A stretch of 28,413 nt of DNA from JAFDZV01 sp966128725 (GTDB lineage: Bacteria > Bacteroidota > Ignavibacteria > OLB7): contig CBHYLN010000065.1 in assembly GCA_966128725.1 (NCBI GenBank), forward strand, positions 1 to 28,413, in the 5' to 3' direction. Position 1 is the stretch's first letter, and every line of letters begins with the position of its first letter. This document shows, one piece after another, positions 1 to 8,600 of the stretch. The position numbers and the translations under genes were made by a program. Below the pieces are notes generated by a model. It was not told the DNA's origin. It was given only the letters and a program-made list of their open reading frames with translations, and searched no databases.

Positions 1-162
1 GTTGGTCATCAATCACATGATGATCGTAAGGGGTAGGGTAAAGGCTGTTGGCAATCTAACATCTGATGCCGGCGGGAACTTCTTCCAGATTGCCATCCTG
101 ATATTCAGTATCGTGGTACGATATATAGGCGTTGCGTCATGGTGCCTGTCGCCAGAAAAGGT

Positions 163-194
163 AAAGGGGGCGAACGCGGTGCGTTGCCCCCTTT
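163..194 (-). terminator. Hairpin terminator of the small Cys-rich gene pair
   Basis: A 9-bp perfect GC-rich arm (163-171 with 186-194) is extended by five more pairs (173-177 with 181-185) after a single bulged G, closing on a 3-nt loop. Read on the minus strand the hairpin ends in T's and is followed by a second T-rich stretch (complement of 154-162). It lies 33 bp past the stop of the minus-strand gene ending at 228, the right place for its intrinsic terminator. Confidence 0.7.
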
Positions 195-227
195 GGGTGA
201 ATCTCTGCCACTGTGTTCGGCCAGGTG

Positions 228-611
228 TCACGAGCAGGGCTCGCAGTGGCCGTAGGATATGTCGTAGCGGCACTCGCTGATACGGCATATCAACAGGCAG
301 CACGTCCCCATGTTGGCGCGCACGCAATCGCCGTCGTTCTGCGGAAACCGGATCGGGCGACCGCAGATGTCCACGACGTAGAACGGGAACGTTCCGCATT
401 CGGGCAGGGTGTAGCTGTTGCTCCCTGGCGGAACCGCGTAACATGTGTCGCGCCCCGGGAGCGCAACGCATACGCGATAGGTGCAGATCGTGTTGTTCAC
501 GATGCCGAAGCCGCAACACTCGGCTGAAGCCGACGGCGGGTTGCCGATTGCCGCCATCAGCGCAACAACAGCCGCGGCTAGCGCCAACGTGTGTAGAGTG
601 ATTGCCTTCAT
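228..611 (-). CDS. Small secreted 14-cysteine protein (copy 1)
   Basis: A 127-residue protein of unknown function. It opens with a typical Sec signal peptide: a Lys near the N-terminus, a long Ala/Val/Leu core and a likely cut after the Ala-Ser-Ala near residue 29. The mature part of about 98 residues has 14 cysteines, including two adjacent pairs and a conserved CCLLIC core near residues 103-108, so a compact disulfide-rich extracellular or periplasmic fold is likely. The start is supported by a GGAG sequence about 12 nt upstream on the minus strand. It is the second gene of a tandem pair, 41 bp after its paralogue, and probably shares its transcript. The family is not one I recognise; the repeat of every cysteine in the neighbour is the strongest evidence that it is real. 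Confidence 0.85.
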   Translation of the reverse strand: MKAITLHTLALAAAVVALMAAIGNPPSASAECCGFGIVNNTICTYRVCVALPGRDTCYAVPPGSNSYTLPECGTFPFYVVDICGRPIRFPQNDGDCVRANMGTCCLLICRISECRYDISYGHCEPCS

Positions 612-652
612 ATCATCAATCTCCGTTTATGGATGTGTGATTCCGTTGTACC

Positions 653-1039
653 TCAACACGGCAGACAGTGCGTGTCGCGTATCTCGTACCGGCAGTCGGA
701 TGTCTTGCAAATCAGCAGGCAGCATCCTCCGATGTTGACCGTGATGCAATCGCCAACGGCGCCCGGGAAGTAGTGTACATTGCCGCATGCGTCGCGAACG
801 GCGATTCGCAGGTCGATGCAGCCCGGGATATCGTACACGTTGGCGCCGGAGGCAACATCAACACAGCGCTCGCCGGCTGGTGCCACGAAGCATATGCGGA
901 ATACGCAGCTCGAAAGATTGTTGACGCCGATCGTGCAGCAACCGGCGTTGGCGTTCTGGGCATTAACAACGATGGCCGCGATGGCAACTATCAGCAGTGC
1001 TGCGAATGTGTGCCGTGGATTGCGAGTTGTTCGGTTCAT
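653..1039 (-). CDS. Small secreted 14-cysteine protein (copy 2, paralogue)
   Basis: A 128-residue protein with a signal peptide (Arg-rich start, Ala/Ile/Val core, likely cut after Ala-Asn-Ala near residue 32). The mature chain aligns end to end with the neighbour at 228-611. Both begin with a Cys-Cys pair just after the cleavage site, share the CCLLIC core followed by an acidic-Cys-Arg-Tyr motif, and end in HC-x-PC. All 14 cysteines correspond while most other residues differ, which points to an old duplication under selection for the disulfide framework. A GAGGAG Shine-Dalgarno about 9 nt upstream supports the ATG. It is the first gene of the pair and is divergent from the gene starting at 1659. 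Function unknown. Confidence 0.86.
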   Translation of the reverse strand: MNRTTRNPRHTFAALLIVAIAAIVVNAQNANAGCCTIGVNNLSSCVFRICFVAPAGERCVDVASGANVYDIPGCIDLRIAVRDACGNVHYFPGAVGDCITVNIGGCCLLICKTSDCRYEIRDTHCLPC

Positions 1040-1658
1040 GACCTGTCTCTCCTCAAATGTTCTTTGCCGCGTGTATTATGCGCGGCGATGAATGGGTTGT
1101 GACCAGTGATTGGGGGGAGTTGCGGTCGGTACGCCGATTACCTGCGGGATGGCGGTTGCGCCAGGGCTATGAAGCGAAGGCCGCCATGCACATATGCGCC
1201 GGCCATGTGTTCGCCAAGCCGCGGGTTACCGGAGTGTGAGTATAGAGTATCGAACCCCGTGAGATTGGACATCCAGGGCTTTCGCGCGCGCGAGAACCGG
1301 GTATCCAATGCGCCCCCGCCCGTTGCCGTGGACGCACGGGCCGGAACACCTGAGCGCTGGTTGTGATCCGCGCGGGAACATTGAAACCGGTGGTGCGTCT
1401 ACAGCGGCAACATGGGAGCAGTGCGCCAGGATACACGAATGCGGCCACTTCGACAGATGTGGTCCCACGTTCCTGCAAACAGGCTCTCACACGCCGATTT
1501 CGCGGATTCCCGCGCTGCCTGGAGTACATCCGGCGACGTACGGTGGAACGAGCGAGCGCCCGGTGAACGATACCGGCAGCTTGCGGGAACCCGCGGAACC
1601 TCATTCTGATTCAACAAACGTTCTTCCGAACTACCCATTTCCCAGACGGAGGTGTCGA
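1040..1658. other. Divergent intergenic region, no convincing gene
   Basis: About 620 bp separate the minus-strand Cys-rich pair from the plus-strand gene at 1659. An open frame runs upstream of 1659 to about 1308, but that segment has no signal-peptide logic, odd composition and no ribosome site, so I treat it as untranslated. A TATACT hexamer on the minus strand (complement of 1239-1244) could be a -10 box for the Cys-rich pair, but no good -35 accompanies it. Confidence 0.45.
1647..1652 (+). promoter_or_regulatory. Ribosome binding site deciding the GTG start at 1659
   Basis: CGGAGG ends 6 nt before the GTG at 1659. No comparable site precedes the upstream in-frame starts, and the GTG is followed at once by a clean signal peptide, so the GTG is the likely initiation codon. 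Confidence 0.7.
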
Positions 1659-3278
1659 GTGAAGCGTCCGTTATATCTTCTGCTTACCCTGATCGTTGCC
1701 GCATTCGGCCCCTGTGTGCTGCATGCGCAGGTGGATTTGCCCGGGCTGATCCAGGACGAAAACAATGCTTCGGTGGATGATTCCATACCGCCGCAGCGCA
1801 TTGGTGTGCCGGCACCGCAAAACGATGAAGACGGTGAGGGGGCGGCCGCGACGCCGAGCACCCAGATGGAACTGTCGGCAAACCAGACCGGAACGATCCA
1901 GGGGTACTGTTTCGACGAATACCTGATTGCCCCACGCCGGCTTACCCGGTTCAACCATGTTCTGGCCGGCAAGAATGCCGAGGTGCGGCTTGCCGATGGT
2001 CGTCGGATGCCGCTTGGCGACGCCGTAAGCTCCGGGTTGCTGGATATCCGCGCCAATCAGCTCAGCGTGCGCTTTACCAATCGCAGTGGCGGCTCGATGG
2101 CCATCAACTTCGATCAGCCGATCGTTCTGTGGGATCGCCCGGGCGGCGATGTAAACCCGATGGCGCTGGCCGCCTTGAACTCGCCGGAGATCGAGGACTA
2201 CGAAACCCGCCAGGCTGTTATCTGGCGCTTTACCACGGCCGAACGTCTGCTTGGCGTGCTTGGATACTACGAGGGGTCCGTATGGAATATCGATCGGGCG
2301 CGTATGACGGACGCGACGCGGGAGTACCAGATCGCCAACGGCCTTACACCCAGCGGTGCCATCGACGGCCCCACGGCCATCAGCCTTGGGCGAGCGGGTG
2401 AGAACCTGCAGAATCAGCTCAACACCCTGGGCTTCCGTGACAACGAGGGACGCAGCCTGCGCACCGATCTAGCGGCGCAGGTGCGGGCCTACGAGCGATA
2501 TCTTGGTCGGGTCCCGACGGGGCGTTGGAACGCGGACCTTGCCTCACGTCTCGTGGTTGACCAGAACGTTCTGCCGCAGATCGCGCGATTCAAGCCCGGT
2601 GCCTCGATTGCCGAGACCATGAAGGGTGATGTGCCCACGGGTTTGCTTACCTACCTGAACGGCAGCAACAGCCTCCTGATGCTGGCCCAGACGCCGGCTG
2701 GCCTCGAGCTCTGGAGCCGTCGTGGGCGCTCGGTTCGGTTTGCGGCACGTGATGCCGAAGCCGTCCAGCAGATGGATGATGCCGCTGCCGCGCTGGCCGG
2801 CCGGGCCGAAACTCGCGGGCGTGTTGTGGTGTATCCTCGTGCCTCATCGGGCGATGTTGCCCGTGTGTTCGTGGCGGGCCGGACCGTTAACGTCGATCGC
2901 CGAAGCCTCAATGCCTTTATGAACGGGGGCAGTGTGCCCGCCGAACTGGCAGCCGCGTTGAATCCCGGGCTTCCCGCCGCAGCCGAGGAAACCGGGCGTC
3001 GCAATCCGGGGACGATCATTGTATACCGTGGCCCGTTCGTTCAGGGACGTGGGGCCGAATCGGGTCCTGGAACCGAGGCGCTGGCCCTCTTCGGTATGCA
3101 GCAGCCGGACGCTCGGGTGCTCGCAAAGGCGTTGGACCGCTCGTATGGTGATCGTGCCGTGGTGTACATCAGCGATGACCTGCGCGTAGGCGCCAGCAAG
3201 CTTTCCAGCACATCGCTGGATCACGGTGGTCTCGAGCGGATACCGCGTCAGGCCAGCCGATTGGCGCTTGCACGATAA
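1659..3278 (+). CDS. Secreted protein with peptidoglycan-binding-like repeats
   Basis: 539 residues from a GTG start. The N-terminus is a Sec signal peptide (Lys-Arg, then a Leu/Ile/Val core) with a cut expected after His-Ala near residue 23, so the protein is exported. A proline/acid-rich linker follows. Around residues 193-245 there is a segment resembling the peptidoglycan-binding type 1 (PGBD) fold: LGVLGYYEG, then an acidic/Arg helix, REYQIANGL, then a Gly-x-Ile-Asp-Gly-Pro-Thr turn. A second, more diverged copy follows at about 248-300 (LNTLGF, VRAYERYLG, TGRW). The remaining 240 residues show no catalytic motif I recognise. It could be a wall-anchored or periplasmic structural protein. 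It stands alone, with a strong terminator 41 bp downstream. The PGBD call is by eye and moderate; export is well supported. Confidence 0.8.
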   Translation: MKRPLYLLLTLIVAAFGPCVLHAQVDLPGLIQDENNASVDDSIPPQRIGVPAPQNDEDGEGAAATPSTQMELSANQTGTIQGYCFDEYLIAPRRLTRFNHVLAGKNAEVRLADGRRMPLGDAVSSGLLDIRANQLSVRFTNRSGGSMAINFDQPIVLWDRPGGDVNPMALAALNSPEIEDYETRQAVIWRFTTAERLLGVLGYYEGSVWNIDRARMTDATREYQIANGLTPSGAIDGPTAISLGRAGENLQNQLNTLGFRDNEGRSLRTDLAAQVRAYERYLGRVPTGRWNADLASRLVVDQNVLPQIARFKPGASIAETMKGDVPTGLLTYLNGSNSLLMLAQTPAGLELWSRRGRSVRFAARDAEAVQQMDDAAAALAGRAETRGRVVVYPRASSGDVARVFVAGRTVNVDRRSLNAFMNGGSVPAELAAALNPGLPAAAEETGRRNPGTIIVYRGPFVQGRGAESGPGTEALALFGMQQPDARVLAKALDRSYGDRAVVYISDDLRVGASKLSSTSLDHGGLERIPRQASRLALAR

Positions 3279-3319
3279 CGTGAAGCAACGGCGCCAGAAC
3301 GCCGTACGATTCAAAAGTG

Positions 3320-3352
3320 CGCCCCTTCCGGACTCCGTGTCCGGAAGGGGCG
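3320..3352 (+). terminator. Strong intrinsic hairpin after the PGBD-like gene
   Basis: A perfect 14-bp GC-rich stem (3320-3333 with 3339-3352) closes on a 5-nt loop, followed by a short TTT-containing stretch. It lies 41 bp past the stop at 3278. The U-tract is weak, but stem length and position fit a terminator. Confidence 0.8.
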
Positions 3353-4148
3353 TTTGCGTGGCTACCTCCGGCATCCCAGCCATTTCAGTTCTTTGGGGGC
3401 AGTGCGACATTGTCGGCGAAAAAAAACGCTGATATCCTGGCCGATTGGAATGCCGGGCGAAAATCTTCGGGCTGCGTGCACGGTACCTATTGCGCTCGGC
3501 ATTTTTCGGATGTAATTTGTGTCCGGTTCACGCTGCATGCCAATGCATGCAACATCACACAACGCTCACTCGAATCATTATCAGTTTGATTGCCGGTGAT
3601 ACGGAATGCACCGTCGATCATGAATAACCTCTCCTCGAGCAGGCGATTCGACAATTATTTCCCGGCGATCAAGCCATCCAAGGCTTGCTTCGCGGGATAA
3701 TCGGAGTATGGCAACAACGGCGCATCGTTGCGGTCAACAAGGCTTGCACCACGCCTGCCTCGGCCCGGCCATTGGTCGAAAATCCGGGCGTTAACGAGGC
3801 ACAGCGAAGTCGGTGATCGCGATTCGACGCCGTGGTCCGATGTAAAATTGCTGAACGGTAGAATATCAAATTCGCCGCTGCGCTGCATTTTCCCCCAATT
3901 GCTGAAGCAGATGACAACGTTGTACGCGCAATAATTGCGACGGCCGTGATTCCGGCCTGGCAGGTATTGCGATGCAAACTATTTGTCCGAATTGCCCGCA
4001 GGGCTTTGCCGTGAATGGCGGATGCCGATTGCGAGCGATTACGGGCAATGGATGGCCGTGCATTATGAAATCCGAATAGTGCTCCCCTGCGGGATTGTGC
4101 TGCCCATGGGGTGCGGGATTTATCCACCACATATTGACCAGAACAATC
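3353..4148. other. Gene-poor, AT-richer intergenic stretch
   Basis: About 800 bp with no convincing coding region. Its base composition is clearly more AT-rich than its neighbours, especially from about 3400 to 3960. It contains a small inverted repeat (CAAGCC-N6-GGCTTG at 3669-3686). One string resembles a Bacteroidota-type promoter (TTG at 3490-3492, 20 nt, then TAATTTG at 3513-3519), but it lies about 630 bp before the next gene and is weak. A minus-strand frame of 77 codons at 3655-3888 is the most protein-like reading here and I could not confirm it. The stretch might hold a small RNA or a decayed gene. Confidence 0.4.
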
Positions 4149-5396
4149 ATGAGCGATCAGGAACACAATCAGGGTGGGCGAAGAGCAACAAGCCCGCGCA
4201 CCCAGCCAAAGGATGGGCCTCCTCCGAATTCCGAGAAGACCTGGAGTTATCTGGTAATGGGGGGGATTACCGGACCGCAGGGTGTGACGGGTGCGACTGG
4301 CGCTACGGGGGCTACCGGGCCTGTTGGCGCAACCGGACCGCAGGGGCCATGCTGTACCGGCCCAACCGGACCTACCGGGGCAACCGGCGCTACGGGAGCA
4401 ACCGGTGCTACAGGCGTCACGGGACCAACGGGAGCAACCGGCGCTACAGGCCCGTACGGCCCAACCGGGCCTCGCGGCATGACCGGGCCATACGGCGCTA
4501 CCGGTCTGTATGGTCCTGCGGGCGCCACTGGTGCAACAGGTCCGGTAGGCCCAACAGGCGCCACCGGGGTTACCGGACCCCGTGGCTCAACCGGTGCTAC
4601 CGGCGTGATGGGTCCGTTCGGTCCTCCGGGTCCGATTGGCCCAACCGGTCCCATTGGGCCGGCCGGCCCTCCCGGCGGCCCTCCAGGCCCAACAGGTCCC
4701 CAGGGTGCAACCGGTCCGGCCGGAGGGCCGCAGGGTGCCACAGGAGTTACAGGGCCACCGGGCGTCACGGGTGCAACCGGACCAATTGGCGCAACCGGAC
4801 CGCAGGGACCATGCTGTACCGGCCCAACCGGCCCGGTGGGTGCTCCTGGCGCTACCGGCCAGATGGGGCCTGCGGGGCCGATAGGGCCACAGGGGCCTCC
4901 TGGCGATCCGGGCATGTATTACGTGGATTATGGGGCCGGCATCTCGTTGCAAACCCAGATCGCCGGTACATTGGTGTGTGGCGGAACGTCGGCGTCGATC
5001 ATCACCACGCTCGACGCATACTTCGTGGCCAAGGCCGTGCGTCCGGCGCCATTGCCCACAACGTCGGCGGCCTTCAACACCAATCCATTGGTCGATCAAC
5101 TGAATTCGACGCTTGCCACCACGCGCTTCCTGCAACTGCTGGCAATCTACTTCGCCCTGAAGCCCGGGGTGACGCTGCCCTCGAATCCGTTGAACGAGCC
5201 GACCTACGTCGCTCAGGTATGCACGGCAGTTGAGCTGCAGGGCTGGGGCGGATTGTTGCTGCGCCTGCTGGACCAGTTCTACGAACCAGCGGTTGGCGCG
5301 CCGGTGAAGTACGAGGATCAGGGGGTTACCGGCCCGACGGGGCCAACAGGACCAACAGGCCCGACAGGCCCGACAGGTCCTACCGGACCGATGTAG
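4149..5396 (+). CDS. Collagen-like Gly-X-Thr repeat protein with C-terminal globular domain
   Basis: 415 residues from the ATG at 4149; the TTG further upstream at 4095 has no support. Residues 1-38 are hydrophilic with no signal peptide. Residues 39-255 are Gly-X-Y triplets, mostly Gly-X-Thr, as in BclA-type bacterial collagens. There are four breaks: two identical GPCCT interruptions (Cys68-69 and Cys222-223) and two Gly-Gly breaks in the Pro-rich middle. Residues 256-391 form a non-collagenous domain of hydrophobic and helical segments with two more cysteines, probably a trimerisation or binding head. Residues 392-415 return to Gly-Pro-Thr triplets. Bacterial collagens usually form trimeric stalks on surfaces, spores or phage fibres, so a fibre-like role is likely. 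It precedes the 15-kb block on the same strand, 287 bp before the next gene. How it is exported is not evident. Confidence 0.88.
   Translation: MSDQEHNQGGRRATSPRTQPKDGPPPNSEKTWSYLVMGGITGPQGVTGATGATGATGPVGATGPQGPCCTGPTGPTGATGATGATGATGVTGPTGATGATGPYGPTGPRGMTGPYGATGLYGPAGATGATGPVGPTGATGVTGPRGSTGATGVMGPFGPPGPIGPTGPIGPAGPPGGPPGPTGPQGATGPAGGPQGATGVTGPPGVTGATGPIGATGPQGPCCTGPTGPVGAPGATGQMGPAGPIGPQGPPGDPGMYYVDYGAGISLQTQIAGTLVCGGTSASIITTLDAYFVAKAVRPAPLPTTSAAFNTNPLVDQLNSTLATTRFLQLLAIYFALKPGVTLPSNPLNEPTYVAQVCTAVELQGWGGLLLRLLDQFYEPAVGAPVKYEDQGVTGPTGPTGPTGPTGPTGPTGPM
4263..4913 (+). repeat. Collagen triplet array with GPCCT interruptions
   Basis: About 70 Gly-X-Y codon triplets in 9-bp units, largely GGN-CCN-ACN and GGN-GCN-ACN. 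A 46-bp segment at 4326-4371 recurs at 4788-4833 with two mismatches. It carries the Cys-Cys interruption, so the array contains an internal duplication with a 462-bp (154-codon) offset. Because units are multiples of three, copy-number changes would stay in frame. Confidence 0.92.
5322..5393 (+). repeat. C-terminal Gly-Pro-Thr triplet tail
   Basis: Eight uninterrupted triplets, nearly all Gly-Pro-Thr, encoded by near-identical 9-bp units, placed after the globular domain and ending directly at the stop codon. A collagen tail on the far side of the head is unusual. Confidence 0.88.
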
Positions 5397-5683
5397 GCCC
5401 TTGAGATTGCGAATGGGCTGGGCGCCACATCCAAGACCGGTGGCCTGCCCGGCGCCGCAACGGCCGCATTCCGCATGGCGAAGCGGACCGTGACCTGGAA
5501 ATGGTGTTCCCATTCCGGTGCACGGTCCGCCAGGCCGGCGGCTGCCGCGCCACCGTGTTCCGTGTGTGATCCGGCTACACCAGCCCGGATGCACCGTGTG
5601 TCCCGACGCAACGCCGCCGTATCGACGACGGCACGTTTGAACGTGCCAGAACAGCAACGCCACAACGAATTCAAGGTTCCGCC

Positions 5684-8600
5684 ATGAGCGAACTGATGCT
5701 TACACAACATGGAAACTCGAAGCTCTATGTGCCGCAGGAGCCAACCGGTTTCGAGTGCCGAGTCTGGATCGCCTTTTACTGCTGCGAGCCAAAGGATGAC
5801 GAGAACCAAGGGGGGCAGCCGAATCCGCCCGGGCCGATTTCCATCGGCACCTTGTGGGATGACTATCTGGGCTATGTCCTGATACTGCATGCCGAGCCGC
5901 CCGCAAGCTACCTCGATGCGTTCGCGGCCCGTGTTGCGGCCAACTACGGGAGCACCCCGCCGGCCAATGTCGATTTTGTGTGGATGGCCTACGACACCGC
6001 TGCCGACTCCATCGAGGAAATCGCGCACGTGGTAACCACCTACACCGAGGACGACGATGAAGTCCGCCACTATCTGACAAGCGGAACCGAAGTGATCGAT
6101 TTCGGTGGCTACAAGCTCCCGATCGACGACAAGGTGCGCGTGCTGTATTCGGCAACCGCAAAGCCGGGCGCCATATGGGGCGAGGCCACCGGCTTTGTGC
6201 TGGAATATCCGGATCCCCCAAGCCCCAAGTGCCCATCGGCGCGGGCCGTTGCGCAGCCGGACCCTATGAAGTCCATGTACCTGAACATGACCGGCGAGCG
6301 GGCCGGCTGCCTTCAGGCAACCGCGGTGATTTTTGATTATTACTCCGATCTGCCGTCAAGCTGGGATGTGGGCCTGCGATACGTTGCCGCGATTGATGGG
6401 ACCGATGTTGAACAGTTCTACCCGGTATTCGATCCCGATGGAGATTGCTTCCCGCTGTTGTGGATGTGCTGGGACCCGTGCGACCATCTCAACCCCACGC
6501 GCACATTCCTGACCGTGCACCGGCAATTCGTGGAGCTCAGCAACGTGGGCGAGGAATCGTGCGACGTTGAGCTGGTGCCGTGCGTGGTGGATTATCTGCC
6601 CACGTTCTTCCGAACGGTTACCGGCGAGCGTATCGCGCTTTCGCCGGTGGACTGGGGCGCCGATCCGGCGAAGCTGGTGTTCGAGATGCGCTGGGCCGCC
6701 GAGACGGAATTTGATGACGATGAATATTATCTGGTTCCCAGCGGCTCGTTCGAGCTGGTGCTGGTGGATGGTGTTGGTGAGGAAATAGATTCGGACGATG
6801 AGATCGCCGAGTTCGAACCTGCGCGGTTCATGTGTGGCCTCGCTGGCGTGGAGTCGGTTGAATTCTCGCCGCGCGATGATGGCGCCCCGGGCGATCGCAT
6901 TATGTTTTTCGAACATCATGCCGCGTATGCGCCCGCGTATCCCGTATTCGGTGCAGGTGCGGTGGCCACCGGTACCACCAGCCCGTTGCAGCTTCTGTCC
7001 TGCGATTATCACACAGCCTGGGCATCCATTCACAAGCTGCTGGGAGTGCAGGGGGCCGGCGCGGTGTACTGTTCGCAGCCGGAACAGGGGCCGCTGTATT
7101 CCTCAACAGCCAACGGTTTTACCGTTGCGGATAATCGTCTGCTGCAGCTTGTTGAGCCGGTTGCCGAAGCGCTTCCGGCGCCTGCGGCAGCCAAGTGCTT
7201 CCCGATTGCTCCGGTTGCCGGCACCGAGGGGGTTGGGCAGGAGTTCGTGGAAGAGTTTGAAGGGCAGATCCTTTCGCCGTTCCGTCGCGAGCGCATCCTG
7301 CGTTTCGTGGAGCCCATTCCGTGCGACGGTACCGGCCCGTTCGAGCCCTGCTTCGATAACGTTGCCGCGCACGGCATGCCTGGCAAGCAGCATGATCCCG
7401 GAATTGACGGGTACGCTGATGCTGTGAAGGATGTTGGCACCGCACGCGCCACCACCCCCCAGGGTGTGATCGTTGATTTTGTTGCCGGACAATGGAACTC
7501 CATTCTGGTGGCGAACAATGCAACTACCCACACAGTGGTCAAGTTCGATACGCCTGATCACGCATTGCGTGCGGCGTTCCAATCCAACCAGCTATTCCTT
7601 GTGGCAAGCAAGGCGAGCCACCTGCAGGGCATGACCGCAAACGTCAACCTGGGCGACTGGGCTTTTCAACTGGACGTTGCCAACTGCACATTCCCAACGA
7701 CAAATCCAACGCCGGCAACCGGATTCGCCGACCTGAACAACGTATTGCTGGTGAAGTTTGGGCCGGGTTCGATCGCACAACGGCTTCAGGACACCAAGGC
7801 CTGGACCAATCCGGGAGATTTTAACGAGTGTGCGCCCGAACGATTGCAGCTTCTGGCAACGCGCATTCGAGCGTTTGTTGCGGCGGCACGCGTCAAGGCG
7901 GCGAATGATGCGGCATACAAGCGCTTCGTATCGGTTATCGACGACGAACAATGGACCGGTGTGGTTGGGTTGAATGTTTCGATTGATGTGCCATCGATGC
8001 CGGCCGAGCTGCAGTTCCTTGCGGCCGGTGCAAATCAGCAGTTGTTTGTTGCCCATCACGTTGTGGTGGAGACCGGCTTTGTGCAACTCCAGAACGGCTC
8101 CGTTGTTCCGGCCGATGCTTCGTCGTTTGCGTTGGTGGATTACCGCGATGATTCGGAGAACACCTCCACTGAAGATGTGTCGTTCAAGCTGCGCGAATTC
8201 TATCTGCGCTTCGACAATTCAGGCGTACTGGATTATCGCAGCCGGGTGGATCTGATAGTCAATCGCATGTTCGACGAGCCCGTGCTCCGCGTGGAAGGCG
8301 CCCCGCAGGGAGCCGGCAATGCAATTGTGATTGTTGGCGCGCGCGAAATGCATTCCGCGGTACCGAAGTACAGTTTTGTTGTGGATGGTACGCGTCGATT
8401 TGTGCTGGACAGCAAGGTGATTGCCGAGGTGGATGTGCGGAAGGTGGAGTTCGTTGCAACGTCACTCGACCGCTCGGAGCCGTTCTATCGCCGCGTGCTG
8501 ATCATGGCGGACTTCGCGTTCTTCGGGTTCCTCAAATTCCACTCGATGAGCATCGGCAGCGGACAACAGGCAGTTTCGTGCGATCTGTTCTCTTACGATC

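Noticed and set aside
1308..1658. N-terminal extension of the PGBD-like protein
   Set aside because: The GTG at 1659 has a Shine-Dalgarno and begins a signal peptide; the extension would bury it.
3655..3888. A 77-codon minus-strand frame in the AT-richer gap
   Set aside because: Its composition is fairly protein-like and a G-run precedes the ATG, but there is no recognisable family, repeat or operon context, so it is not called as a gene.
4247..4915. Minus-strand Gly-Pro-Val/Ala-Pro repeat frame that looks collagen-like
   Set aside because: It is the reverse complement of the GGN-CCN-ACN repeats. The plus strand has proper N- and C-terminal non-repeat domains; the minus strand does not.
5475..5687. 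A 70-codon frame between the collagen-like and 1190-aa genes
   Set aside because: Arg/Ala/Pro-rich composition, no ribosome site seen, and it overlaps the start of the next gene. Probably chance.
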